Assembly (NCBI GenBank): GCA_946811695.1
Contig: OX328123.1
Coordinates: 41,385,764-41,449,763 of the forward strand
DNA from: Gonocerus acuteangulatus
Taxonomy: Eukaryota; Arthropoda; Insecta; Hemiptera; Coreidae
Direction of reading: 5' to 3'
Length of the DNA stretch: 64,000 nucleotides
In this document: positions 1 to 12,764 of the stretch, piece after piece
How the letters are laid out: the number at the start of each line of letters is the position of its first letter
Numbering within the stretch: position 1 is the stretch's first letter
Notes under the pieces: generated by a model
Database searches by the model: none
The model's input: the letters and a program-made list of their open reading frames with translations, nothing else
Told to the model about the DNA's origin: nothing
Made by a program: the position numbers and the translations under genes

Positions 1-2570
1 TAAGAATTAAAATCCATCCACCCCTTCAAAAAAAAAAAAAATTCTAAATGGACAAACGAAGTAGATGGATTAAAGTAATTTTTGACGGCATAAAATTCTT
101 TTGAAATCTTTTATGGAAGAGTTAAAACTGAGAAACCTTCATCTTGGGGTATTAATATTCATGCTGACGTTGGAGAAGGCAAACTCTATAGAGAAAAGAA
201 ATTCAACCCTCCTTCATCCGGCTTTTTCATTAATTTATTCTCAGCACTTTGTAGGAATGGCTGAACCGGTGGATCAAAACGCTTATTACAGAAGTTCTAT
301 ATGTAATACTGTATGTTTTAATTTATTTCTAATGTATTATTTACTGTTATGAATAGAAGGGTACGGAACGCTTACAATCTTTAAAGAAATTACTTTTGAA
401 GCTTCAAGAGAATTATTTCCAAAAAATTACTGTATAGGTTATTTTCATATTCTCAACAAATAATAATCCGTGAAACATCGGAACAAGATCTCTCTTCGTG
501 GGAAATGAAACGCTGGAAATATTTCCCACATAGATGAAGGGATTATAAAAGGATGGACAATAAAAAATTTGGTATCATATGATTGAAGATCCGAGATATA
601 GTAGAATCCTAGAAAGTAAATGAACAGATTACTTACTACTTGTGATGATGCAATATAGCTGGTGGGAAAGGTGACCACGAGGATGATTAAGGATATGAAT
701 GGAGGAACAAGGAAGGAAATGGAATACTCTCTGTCTCCAGCTGTAAACTACAAATGTTTGAGGGAATAGTTACTAGAGCCTGGAATAATCAAGACGAGTG
801 AGTCCAGTGGTAGTTACATGAATGGCCAAGACTTCTGGTATAAGTTACGGTAATCTGGAAACCGTACGCTCTGGGAAGACCTTTCACTTGAAAAGGTAAG
901 CTGGCTAGACGCCAGTAAGTCTGGCATGGTTACCATAAATGTGTTATGGCCAACTAGATTCCATAAAATGTAACAGTACTTTATATGGTAAAAACCAAGG
1001 CACCCTTTATTAACAACAGAAATATAATGTAATGTTACATGTTACAAAAATAAAATGCAAAGTCTAATAGAAATTCAAATATAACAAGTTGTAAGGCGTA
1101 GAAAGGATTTATAGATGGAGGATTGTGAAAGTTATCACCTTGAAATTGGTTTTGGAAGAATAAAGATTTGTATTCCTCTGTACTTATGTTCTGATTACTA
1201 AATGTTCGAATGTTCGGATCTAGGCTCATGTCGTTGGTCCCAAAAAATATAGTAAATGAAATTCTTAGGTTTTCACGATTGTTACAAATTGAATAAAACA
1301 ACTAAGAACGGATTCATTGCGTTTAGTTTAACCTTTTTTTTAAGTTCTCCGAAGTCACAAGCAGTTGCTTAATCAAATTATTTATGTTTAGAGAGGAAAC
1401 AAATTCAAAATTAATACTTATTTAAATAGTTAACAGTTACTATATTAAGACAAATTACTGTTGCAATAATAGCACAGCACACAGCGGCGCGGTAGTGTTA
1501 TTTATAATGGGTTCGAAAAAGCAGATGAGCCAACCGCAAACGCTCGGCGGGCCGCAGGTTGTGTTTTGCTGTTCCTTCATCTATTCCAGTTACTTATACT
1601 AGCGTAATAATTTATTAAGTGAACGGAAAACATCAGCCCATGATCGTAACTTGCTTCCATCACCTCTTAACTGTCACTTCGATCGTCACTACACGAGCAG
1701 TGGGGCGAACCTATGCATTTAGTGGACATAGGACAGATATCAGAAATTTCGAATACCCTTATTTTTTTGGTTAGGCTGTACTTCTTAGTTTCTATTGTCA
1801 TTTTCCATCGTCAGTTTTATTAGATGTATTTTTAAAAAGAGCGTCCATGAAAAATGTTCTTTTTTAAAAAAAGGACCACAACTATTTTGATGATCCAAAA
1901 TTATTGAATCATCTTTATTACGATAATTGAACTTTATTGCCATAATTGTTATGCAGCATAAAAGTTGATGCTTCAGGAACTTTTTTAGACTCTTAAAGTT
2001 GTTTTTTTTTTAAATAAAAACATTAAAAAAAAATTAAAACATTCATATCGAAAATCGCACAGAAATCTACGTCCACAGAAATTAACTAGAAGGTTAATAG
2101 TTTACTTTCCATTAATAATTACCTGCGGGTTCGTGCCGGTGATTTTTTTTTCCTTTAGCTCTTGCTTTTTTTTGTTCAAATTTTGTCCCTATAAATTCCA
2201 GTTTCTTTGTTTTAAATAGTGTTTATACTTTATGAACGTATTATTGTCTTTAATTCTCATGAATTGGAAAAACAAGAAAGCCAATAAAGAAATAAAATTC
2301 AATATCGGGAGAGCATTAATAGCAATAAGAACAAAAATCGCGACGTTTTTAATTTTTTGAAGCAAACGGATTCACGATCTTTTACTCGAAAATATGTCTA
2401 AGAAGAAAATATGTCTATGGAGTTCTGTGTGCGCGAACAATTTCGCAAGTTTTGTGGAAATATGTGTCCGCGTTGGTTAAAATCTAATAGGAATCTTATC
2501 TTTTTAAAAGGCAATGAAAATTGGATAAATTTAGATTTTGTTGTTCTTCGTGAATTAAATTTTGATTTAC
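1..2570. other. Unassigned AT-rich DNA
   Basis: I see no gene, RNA or bounded mobile element here. Open frames are short (under 90 codons) and show no recognisable domain. A GC-richer patch at about 1480-1570 (GGCGGGCCGCAGGTTG) resembles the ends of some hAT elements with CGGCCCGC-type subtermini, but no paired terminus or target duplication was found, so it is not called. Confidence 0.5.
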
Positions 2571-2579
2571 TTGCGTCGT

Positions 2580-2760
2580 GGGGTCTCCCGTAGTCTAGTG
2601 GCTAGCGTGCTAGATTCATAAGCGGGAGATGGTGGGTTCGATCCCCACCGGCGCCAGAAATTTTCTCATCTCAGGGCTCGCTGAGAAAATCGCTGGTTGC
2701 ACCCTGGACGTCGGCGCTAATGGCCAAGATTTATGTCGATGCGCCGTCTTCGTCATCGTT
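2580..2760 (+). mobile_element. tRNA-derived SINE, family A, copy 1
   Basis: The head is tRNA-like: an A-box region (TAGTCTAGTGGCTAGCGTGC) at about 2591-2610, a CAT in the anticodon position, and a perfect B box GGTTCGATCCC with a GGTGG/CCACC T-stem at about 2630-2650. A unique body follows (CTCATCTCAGGGCTCGCTGA), then a tail segment GGCGC...TAATGGCC...GCGCC that can pair as a short hairpin. The same head and body recur on the minus strand at 55651-55778, so this is a dispersed SINE and not a working tRNA gene; the acceptor stem does not close. No clear target duplication was seen. Confidence 0.8.
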
Positions 2761-2764
2761 AGCG

Positions 2765-4940
2765 TCTATTATGAAGGTCTATTTTGATTTTTTAAATCGA
2801 ACAATATTAATTTTAAGGATTTTGACATGGCTCTGGAAAAATTGACTGAGTTACTTGGTTTGTGATTACATTTAGTGCAATAAATGTTTTTCTAGAGAAA
2901 TTAAGGAAATGGTGCTACATTTTCAACTTTAACGGAATGAGATGGAACCATTCTTGAGGAAAAAACACGACTGGCTAGGAGGTTCTTAATTTTTCCAGAG
3001 GTCCATATTCTCAAGAACTTCCATCTTAATCTACTACAGGCATTCCTACTAGATTGAAATCATTCCAGCATTAGTCAGAAAGACGAAAACGGATTTAGTT
3101 TAAATAAAAACGCATCTGCAAATTCTTGTTATAAATAATAAAAATAAAAAACTTTTGAAATTTAAGAAATATTATATATTCTTCCAGCATAAAATTCTTA
3201 TTATTTTACTAAATAAATCGATTTCTTTTAATTTTTACGACTAGATATATTTTTGTTTATGGTTTTAGTTTGTGAACTTATGAAAAAAAAGTCCGTCTCG
3301 CAGGAACTGCTTCATCTTAGCGCGGTTCCGTTCATATCCCTAGTCTAATTTGGAAAGATTAAAATAGAAGCAGTTATTATTTTGGTTCCACCAGTCTTTT
3401 TTTTTTTTTAAATTAATTATTATAATGGCGTGTCAACCCCATTGACATCATCGTTGAAGAGATATCCGGTCGAGAATAGAAAAAAGTGTGTTTTTCCCCA
3501 AAATGACAGACTTTCAAGAGCGGATATTTCGAAAACTAAAGATACCTCGAAAAACTTTATTAAATAGATCTTGTAGGAAATTTAATCAGCTTTCATTTGT
3601 TATAGACTAGTCATGTCGCTAGGACGCAGGGTTTCCGAGATATAAGTGAAAAGTCGAAATATGGGACCTTCTAAACCCCCCTCCTCCCCGGCTTAAAGGC
3701 TAGGGGCGAGGACATTTGATATGTTCACCTCCTATCTAGGCCAAACAAAGTTACGAAGTCAAAAATTGTGTTCCAAAAATTTCCATCTATAACTGTTCGT
3801 TGCCTGGACTGTATGTAAAGGCAGTTTTAAGTAAAGTGTATTTGAGCCATGTAGCCAATAACAATATGTGCCATCAAGAACTTAACGTGAAGCAATTTTT
3901 GATTTAAAAACGGATGTCAGATTCGTTTTTAGCGCATAAAAAAAAACCTAAATTCAAATTTTGTGAATATTAGAAAAATAAAAAAAAAAAAAAAGGTATT
4001 TTAAATTTCACTAAGGGGGAGGGCACTTATAAGTTTGTTAAAGATTCAAGAATCCGGCCATATTTCAAAGAATATTTACCCGATTCAAACCAAACTTGGA
4101 TGGTCGATAATCTGACACATTTCCTTCCAATGAGGGCGTTTCTACGTGTTCTGGGATTGACGTTATATGCAAAAAAATTAACATTTTATTTTTATTTTGA
4201 GAACCATTTTTTACAAGTACATTTTGATATAATAAAAAAGTCATTTATATGATGATGGTCATTTATTGGTTAGAACAAGGAGTCTTTCTTCTTTTTAAGG
4301 ATTTCAATGAATTAAAAATGGGATTATCTCAAGAGGAGATATTGAATTTCAAAACGTCACGTTACTTTTTTTCTTACAAATTTGTAGTCTCCTTCAGACT
4401 GGGAAAAATCATTAGTTTTTGTTTTCAAAGATATTCACCACATTAAAGTTTTTTGGGGTGCTTATTTCTGCTATTATTTTTGGTCTAAAAAAATGTATAA
4501 TGCTAGTTTACTTGAAAACATAAACATATTTTTGAATTTATTTGACGTAATATAAATTATTGTTTAACGATTATATTTTTCTTTTAATCTAGGAACTCTA
4601 TAAAACAAATGAATTGGTGAAAGAATCATGTCGATATAATTTTTTAAACTCGATAAAAAAAGCACTTTCAACTTATTTTATTTTATTTCTCGGCTCCAAG
4701 GCGTATTGGACGGAACGCTCGGACACGTCGACTATTTTTCTGTGTAGAATCACCAGAATAAAAATAGTTCATGTTGGTGACCCCCATCGCTGTATACTCC
4801 CCTTGTGAGTCTGACATCGCAAGTTCTTACAAAGAAACACGTAACTCACTAAATAAACAAACCACTTGCGAAACTGTTGGGCAATTGATTTACAACAAGC
4901 CAATATACTCGCGTGTTTTGTTTTAGTTAATAAACAATTT
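2765..4940. other. Unassigned DNA with a dispersed 65-bp repeat
   Basis: No gene is supported. A segment at 3283-3350 (CGCAGGAACTGC, then CTTAGCGCGGTTCCGTTCAT) recurs nearly unchanged at 9968-10036, each time preceded by an A-run. The block at about 3470-4160 reads like non-coding repeat interior (phrases such as TTTCCGAGATATAAG and a C-rich stretch near 3676), but its ends could not be found. Confidence 0.4.
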
Positions 4941-4943
4941 TAT

Positions 4944-5071
4944 ACGCAACTGGTTTGCAACTCGAGTTGCAGAACAGTCGCGCCTTTTGCTGAAAAAAGT
5001 AGCAAACTGGTTTCAGACGCAACTAGTTTGCAACTCGAGTTGCAGAATAGTCTCACCGTGTGCGCTGGGCC
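4944..5071. mobile_element. Possible PIF/Harbinger-like terminus
   Basis: The right end reads TGCGCTGGGCC followed directly by TAA, so inward it starts GGCCCAGCGCACACGG. It is followed by two direct copies (4944-4979 and 5017-5052) of a segment containing TTTGCAACTCGAGTTGCAGA, which is itself a short palindrome. GGGCC-type ends with a 3-bp TWA target and such palindromic subterminal repeats are typical of PIF/Harbinger. The matching left end was not found, so this is a solo end at best. Confidence 0.4.
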
Positions 5072-5075
5072 TAAG

Positions 5076-6263
5076 CAATTAAAAAATAACAAGGAATAAA
5101 ACAGACAAAAAGAACCATTCGAATAAACGAAATCAATTAATTTAAAGTTTTAAGCACTTATTTCTCCGATTGACATCGCCTAATTAAAACTTTCTTCAGA
5201 ACCTTTTTTGTAGAGCATTTAGTAAGCTTTCGAATGGTAATCTTCCGCTTCACAAGATTGTCAACGGTTTACGAGATACTAACGAAAGTATACAAAGTTA
5301 CCAAAACTTGTTTTGTCTGTTAATAAAATATTTTATTCTAACCCTTCCTTTACTCTAAACGTAACAAAAATTTCAACATATTAGTATTGATGAAATTCGA
5401 ACATGCAGAAAATGTTTCAACTGTATCCCATAATTCTAAGTACCAAAATCAAAGACAAACAACCCTCCCTAGGAATGACGCTAGGCAGTTGAAAAGCTAT
5501 ATCTTGGAAATCCATATCTCTAACATTAAATTGTTTTTCTTATTTTTCTTAACCTGTTTTATTTTCAAATACATTATCCAACTATAAACAATTAAAAAAT
5601 AACAAGGAATAAAAAACAGACAAAAAGAACAGTTGGAATAAGCGAAATCAATTACTTTAAAGTTTTAAGCTCTTATTTCTCCGATTGACATCGCCTAATC
5701 AAAACTTTCATTAGAACCTTTTTTTTAGAGCATTTAATAAGCTTTCTAATGGTATTCTTCCGTTTACCAAGATTCTCAACCTTTTTCGAGATATTAAGGA
5801 AAGTAAACAAAGTTACTAAAACTTTTTATGTCTGTTAATAAAATATTTTATTCTAACCCTTCCTTAACTTCAAACGTAACCAAAATTTCAACATATTAGT
5901 TTTGATGAAAGTAGAACATGCAGAAAATGTTTCAACTGAATCCCATGATTCTAAGTACCCAAACCAAAAACGGTATTCAAAAACTATTTTTCCAATTTTC
6001 TCGAAAACGGGTAAAGCTATCGCCTTGAAAATGTTTTCATTCGTTTTCCTAGCCCTGGAAGCATATAAAACGAGTACTTACAAGCTTATGAACTCAAAAA
6101 CGTAAGCGTTACGATTTTTTTGCGCGAATTTCGCCCCAAACGCCATCTTCCAATAGGCGGATTTTGCTGGTTAACGAACTTGACCTTTCAAATTAGACGA
6201 AAGATTTTTGTACCAAATTTCATCAAAATCGGACCATTCGTCTGGGAGCTACAGAGCGAACAG

Positions 6264-6329
<66 letters not shown>

Positions 6330-6430
6330 AATATGAACCACCGTTATTTTCGGTCTCTAGGGGTTCTGAATCGCGAAATTTTCGGGGTTGATATGGCGGT
6401 TCCTCCCTATGATTGAGGGAGGAACCGCGC
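5076..6430 (+). repeat. Dispersed repeat family D: partial unit plus full unit in tandem
   Basis: Two direct copies of one sequence lie head to tail: a truncated one at about 5076-5490 and a full one at about 5525-6430. A third copy is at 11745-12760. The unit holds a short frame of about 66 codons starting MKVEHAENVS (5905-6105; again at 12119-12319), the phrase GTACCAAATTTCATCAAAAT, a (TA)n tract, then a 13-bp perfect hairpin GCGGTTCCTCCCT...AGGGAGGAACCGC (6396-6428) followed by GCTAA. A terminal hairpin followed by CTAA recalls Helitron 3' ends, but the following base is A rather than T. The short frame may be conserved only because the DNA is young. Class uncertain. Confidence 0.6.
6267..6327. 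repeat. (TA)n microsatellite
   Basis: A 61-bp uninterrupted TA tract inside repeat family D, at the same internal position as the tract at 12482-12622. Confidence 0.95.
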
Positions 6431-8540
6431 TAAAATTACGAGATACATACAATAATATGTATGTACACATTTAAAAGGCAACTGGTGAAATTACTTAAAA
6501 ATGCCAATTTTGTGATTAAATAGAGTTTAGGATTTTCTTTAAACTGACACCAGTAGCAATACTCTAGGACCAGTAGATACGGAGATATTAATGAACGTCT
6601 GGTCTTCGCTGTCACTCGCCCCACTGTGGAGCGGTGTGAATTCCCTAGACCGGAACATTCGAACTTTTAGTAATCAAAAATTCCGGTTGCATTTCCATTG
6701 TGTTGGGTGATGGAAAAGTAACCCTATTCACTCATTCATTTCTTTGAGGTAAACAGAAATAAAGACCTTTATGCTGACCTGACCAATTTCAAGGTGATAG
6801 ATTATACAATCATCTCTTTATAAATTTATTAAGGGATGATTGTAAATCCTACGCCTTAGAACATTTTTATATTAACCAAGTATTTTCCATATTCCAAATT
6901 GTTAGTACTGAGCTGAAATGCTTCACATATTTTTTACAGTCTATGTTCATATTCTAAATCGAATGAGACAAACGACAATTCGATGGGATGGGCCGTTCAA
7001 AAGATATTGAATTATGTTATGATTTTTGGCCATTCGGCCCCTCTGTGGTGGTGTTGCTCATTTCCATGTTGTGTAGGTATCTCTTGAGGGCATTATTGCT
7101 TATAATACGCCGGTTTTCACGTCTGCAAAACTTTGCACGTGGAGTGGATTTATTAGAATTATGTTATTTTTTTTTATTGCTAACTTGATTCGTATTGAGA
7201 TGATACGAACATGATAATTCCCGCTATAATTGTGTTTTTTAAAAGCCATGTCTTGACAATTAATTGCTATTTTCCAGAAAATAACTCCTTAGACAGGCAA
7301 CATATCTGCATGCTAAAAAGGTGTGCACCATTTCATATTTTTCCCCCTTTGTTTTAAAAATAGTAATCTGTGATGAGAGGAAGAATTATTTTTCAAAAAG
7401 CTCAACCCAAGTAATTTTTTCATCCTTGGGCACGTTCACTTTATTGACCGTTATGTAATCACCACCTAAACGTTTTAAGTATTTGTCGTAAAGAGGTGTA
7501 TATTCTCTTATCCCGTAACCCTAGGATCCCCAAGGGAGGTTTCTGGAGCCTCCCTTTTCCTTCATTTATAGTAATTAGGAAAAAAAAATCAATTTTTCAG
7601 AGGTACATACATTGACCCATTATACTATGTTTTTACTCAACAAGAGCCCCCCCCCCCCCCCCGTGGAGCATCCCAGGGCTAAGTCTATCAATAAATACAA
7701 CACCAACTAAATTCGAACAAGCAGATTTAAGATGAGAGCAACCACTCTGCCCCTTATGTCAAATAATTCAATTTCAAAACGTTATAACAAAAATGTATTA
7801 TTCAAGGCGTTTTATTTGTGCGAATGAAAACCCTGGAGTGCTTCCCCTCTTGAAGCACTTATCAGCCACAAGTTTGATCCGACCCTCTCTGGAAGGTTTA
7901 CCTCCGCCTCATCCACGCACTACAGACAAACAACACTTCAAACTTACCGATTATGTGCTTCAAGTTGGAGGCTAAACTCAAACCACTCACTGTCTACTCC
8001 CTTAAATAATTAAACGTGCGATTATCACATGGAAAATTCCAAGTCGTTGGAAAATGTAAAACTATTCACTTAATTCCAGCAATAAATTTATTACTATTTT
8101 CGATATATGGTTTCATTATAGATTATAATCGAAATAATTTTTTGAAATTTTAGAATATTTTATAAAGAAGCCAAATATTTAAAATATTCAAAGAGACAAA
8201 TTGTTTAGTTAAATAATATAATAATAGGTTTAAATGTTTAAACTAAAATATCTTCCTGCTCTTTAACTTACGAGTACGATATTTTTGTTGCAAGGAATTG
8301 TATAATGCTTGTTTACTTCAAACGTAAGCATACAAAATAAAATAAATTTATTTATATTTATTATTGGATTATTATATAATTTGGGACTACAAAAGGCAAA
8401 ATTTGATTCAGGCAACCGACTGGCAAACATTTTTGGCTTCTCTGGCGATCTGGAAATATCTGCGGATTTGTTGAAGTCTTCAAGATTACTGTCCTTAAGA
8501 CTTTCGCTGCGGGTATCATTACTCCCTTACTTTTCCCTTT
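6431..8540. other. Unassigned DNA
   Basis: No gene or bounded element is supported. It contains a 17-base C run at about 7646-7662 and a short GC-rich inverted repeat (AAGGGAGG...CCTCCCTT) at about 7532-7557. Confidence 0.5.
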
Positions 8541-8550
8541 ATATTCAAAG

Positions 8551-9511
8551 TAGTGTTGTTAAAAGCGAGCCCTGACTAGAGGCTTCAGGCCTGAACCTTG
8601 AACCTAGCCTCTACAGCCCGAGCTCTAAGGGCTCGATGAAGGCTCGGGAGTGAGGCTCCATCCTAACCTTATCAAGCCCTGAAGGTTCGACAAGGTTCTC
8701 CCTCAAGCTTTGAAGGCTCGGCCTTGGAGCCCTGGGAAGGTAGAGCTTCCGCAAGCACGGTTATAGTCAAACACTTTCTAGTGCTTTACTAGATTATCTA
8801 TATACAATAATTACTTACTCTATAATAATTACTTTTTATTAATTTCGATTTTTTGGTGACATATCTCACCATTTATTTAACAATAATAAATATAAATTTT
8901 TAACGGCATCTTTATTTACAAAGGGAGGTAATTTAGCTGTTATCTCTGATAATTCTTATTTTCCTTCATTTGTAATTTATTAAAATTCAACCCAGTTCAG
9001 TTTATAACGTTAATGATTACGCTAAATAGAGTGCCTCATTTAGCTGATTTTTTAAATTCTGTATTCTTATGGATTAAAATCTGCATGAAAAATTGTATGG
9101 ACTTTTATTATTTAAGTGAGATAAAAGTATGAGAGTGTCATACAGTTAAGAAGTATGACAGTGTTGCCATCACCGTCTAACAGAATTTATTTTTTAGAAA
9201 AAGTTACTATTTTTAAACAATTAGTGATCCATATAATCTAGTTTATCGATGTCATGTTAAATTTAATTGCTAGCGAATAATTTCAGAGTGGCGGAAACAA
9301 TTTTGGACGAAGTATATTTCATGAACAGCTGCTTGCCCGCCGTCCGCCATTTTGGAAATCAAAAGTAAAAGACTTCAAAGCATGCGCCTTCTCCCGAGCC
9401 GAGCCTTCAAGGCTCGCGCCTTCTACCAAGCCGAGCCTTCAAGGCTCTGAGAGCTCGAGCTTTTAGTAGCCGCGCCTTCTAGCCTTAAAGGCGCGCTCTT
9501 TTACAACACTA
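8551..9511. mobile_element. Non-autonomous hAT element (961 bp)
   Basis: The element has imperfect terminal inverted repeats, TAGTGTTGTTAAAAGCG on the left and the complement TAGTGTTGTAAAAGAGCG on the right. It is bounded by a perfect 8-bp target duplication ATTCAAAG (8543-8550 and 9512-9519), the diagnostic length for hAT. Inside each end are clustered GC-rich subterminal repeats of the type AAGGCTCG/CGAGCCTT (about 8571-8755 and 9385-9495), the usual layout of transposase binding sites in hAT elements. The interior is AT-rich without a coding frame, so it must rely on a transposase supplied elsewhere. Confidence 0.88.
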
Positions 9512-9519
9512 ATTCAAAG

Positions 9520-10253
9520 GCTCGTAAATGGAGGGGGTTCACTTTTACAGCTCGAGGTAAAGACAGTTGCCTTCAGTATTGTTTGGGCTTTACAACTGTG
9601 TTTTCCATTTTCAAATCGATTGACTTGAAGATTTTTTATGAATTTTGTATAGAAAAAAAAAATGTCTACATGAAAATATCAACCATAAAATGCACCCTAT
9701 ACTGAGGTATTTCTAATACAATAACAGCCGCAGCGAAAGGCTTAAGCCAACCGCTGCTCAGGCTATGACAATAAACCAAAAGTGAAGCGAGAAAATGGGA
9801 GCTCGTTCTGGAGTATAGAGCAGCAGTTTGTGGTAGACAAAATTCTTTTTAAGAGAGTTGATTAGTTTACATAAATAGTATTAGGGATATTCTTTGAATT
9901 AGAATCTCTTTGTACCCCTCGACTAGACTTAGACTGTTTCGATGTATTATAGGTTTAACCAAACATTAAAAAAAAGTCCGACTCGCAGGAACTGCAGCAT
10001 CTTAGCGCGGTTCCGTTCATGTCCCTAGTGTCATTTGATAAGCTAACAAATAAACTTATTTTTTTTATATATCTCGTGAAAATTGTCAAAATCCTCTCGA
10101 ACATCTCGAATAAAAGTGATATTAAGGCGTCAGGGACACCGACAGTAGCTAACTTTTACACAGAAGCGGAAATTACAGAATCTGGCTCTCATTCTAAAGC
10201 AAAGCTCTATAAATCCAAATACAAAATATGCCTAATAAAGCCTTTCTAGTGGA
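9520..10253. other. Unassigned DNA
   Basis: No gene is supported. It contains the second copy of the 65-bp dispersed repeat at 9968-10036. The 76-codon frame that begins inside that repeat has no recognisable domain. Confidence 0.4.
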
Positions 10254-10261
10254 TACAGAAG

Positions 10262-10508
10262 CATATGAGGGGGGGGGGGGCTGAGGGGGCTGCAGCCCCT
10301 CCCGAAATTTTGAATTAATGATAAAAACTTCTCGTAAAACCATAAAAAAATAAATTAAATAAGATCACTTAGTTCATAAAACATATTTTATTTTACGTGT
10401 AATAGCGTTTTAGTTGCCTAAAACTATTCCAAGCTCTAAATATTTAGTATTCCATACCCTGGAAATGGTCTCAGCCCCCCCCCGAAATTGTTTTTATATA
10501 CGCCCATG
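10262..10508. mobile_element. hAT-like MITE, G-rich family, copy A
   Basis: This 247-bp element matches the copy at 24183-24448 along its length. The right end is TATATACGCCCATG and the left end is a decayed complement starting CATATGAGGGG. Eight-base flanks TACAGAAG and CAAAGAAG agree at 6 of 8 positions, consistent with an old 8-bp hAT duplication. G-runs and C-runs lie just inside both ends. No coding capacity. Confidence 0.7.
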
Positions 10509-10519
10509 CAAAGAAGAAG

Positions 10520-11632
10520 TACACAAGATTGAGTAGAATACCCTGCCTAATATAGCCTATATAAAATAATATGCCGAATAAAACCTATCTAGTAAATACA
10601 CAAGGACAAATAAAAGTCTTGACGAATAACAAGTCAAGAAAAAAAACTTTATTTAACAAAATAAAACAAAGTTTAGTTGCCCAACTACAATAGAATAATA
10701 TACCTAATTAAGTCTATGGAGTAGACACAAATGGACCAAAGTCTTGTGGAATATTGTTTTTTTTTCTAATTAAATACTTTTTATCAATATTTAGTATAAA
10801 ACCTTTGTTGAAAACTACTGATTGCTAATTGATGAATCGGTTTACAACTAAGTAGTCTTTATGTATATTTAGTATATAACCTATGTTTGGATCTGTGTTT
10901 TTGGGGTGCTCTCCGCCTAGGCTTTGTATTTGTGTCGGCAGATACCTGGGGTATATTTACAGCTCTTGAGGATTAACTCTTAGCAGGTAAATTTCCTGCG
11001 GCCCCCTTGTATTCTACGGTCATTGAACCGCATATTCGCTCTTAGTATCTAACCGTTGTGAAGTTTATTTTTTGGATTTAGGACTTAATATACATATGTA
11101 GACTAAATCATAGCAAGAAGTAATCCTCCGTCGTCGGTTCTTAACTATGTAGACTCGCTAATGTTATCCAATCTTAGATACATCGTATTTAAAATCCACA
11201 GCAAAAACACGACATTTCATCAGAATCCCTTGCTGAATAAAACTTATATAGAATAATATGCAAAATAAAGCCTATCTAGTGGATAAAAATAGAGGAAAAA
11301 AGCCGTTCGTGGTGGTAGAAAATCTTAAAAGTATTTCGCTCAGAAATCTCCGAAATATTGTCACTAATTTTACGTATCCTGTTTTATAGCCAAATAGATT
11401 TATATTCTATAATCAATAAGAAAAACCTACTAACAATAAAAAACTATGGGTAACAGATGAAAATAGGGAATACCAAGAATAATTCTAAAGAACGAAATCA
11501 ACACCAGTACTGTAATCTAGATATTCATACGGCATCTTCGAATTCTAACAAACAAAATATTGATTCTAATTATACGTATCCTGTTTTATTGACAAATACA
11601 TTTGACTACTATAAGCAATTAAAAACACTAGG
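10520..11632. other. Unassigned DNA with local degenerate repeats
   Basis: Phrases such as GCCTATCTAGT and GAATAATATGC recur several times between about 10230 and 11280, suggesting a degenerate short tandem structure. No gene is supported. Confidence 0.35.
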
Positions 11633-11731
11633 GAATATGCCAAAGAACTCGGAGTAGGAGCCTCGACAGTTTCAAGACATTTAAAGGAAATCGACAAATC
11701 CAAAACTGACATTTCATACGGTACAGCCTGA
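11633..11731 (+). pseudogene. Transposase helix-turn-helix remnant
   Basis: A 32-codon open stretch reads EYAKELGVGASTVSRHLKEI and ends at a stop. This pattern (AKELGVGxSTVSxxxK) is that of the N-terminal HTH in pogo/Tigger (CENP-B-like) transposases, although Tc1-type HTHs look similar. Upstream DNA (11457-11657 in another frame) has only a lysine- and asparagine-rich frame. Nothing of a DDE domain follows, because repeat family D begins near 11745. I read it as a relic of a DNA transposon; family assignment is tentative. Confidence 0.5.
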
Positions 11732-11744
11732 TATATTTTTAACA

Positions 11745-12760
<1,016 letters not shown>

Positions 12761-12764
12761 AAGA

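Noticed and set aside
2580..2656. Functional tRNA-Met gene
   Set aside because: The acceptor stem does not close, a SINE body follows, and the same unit recurs at 55651-55778.
6610..6630. CCCCACTGTGG as another Transib end
   Set aside because: The 10 bases match, but no GGGTA, no nonamer at 23 bp, no partner end and no 5-bp duplication are present.
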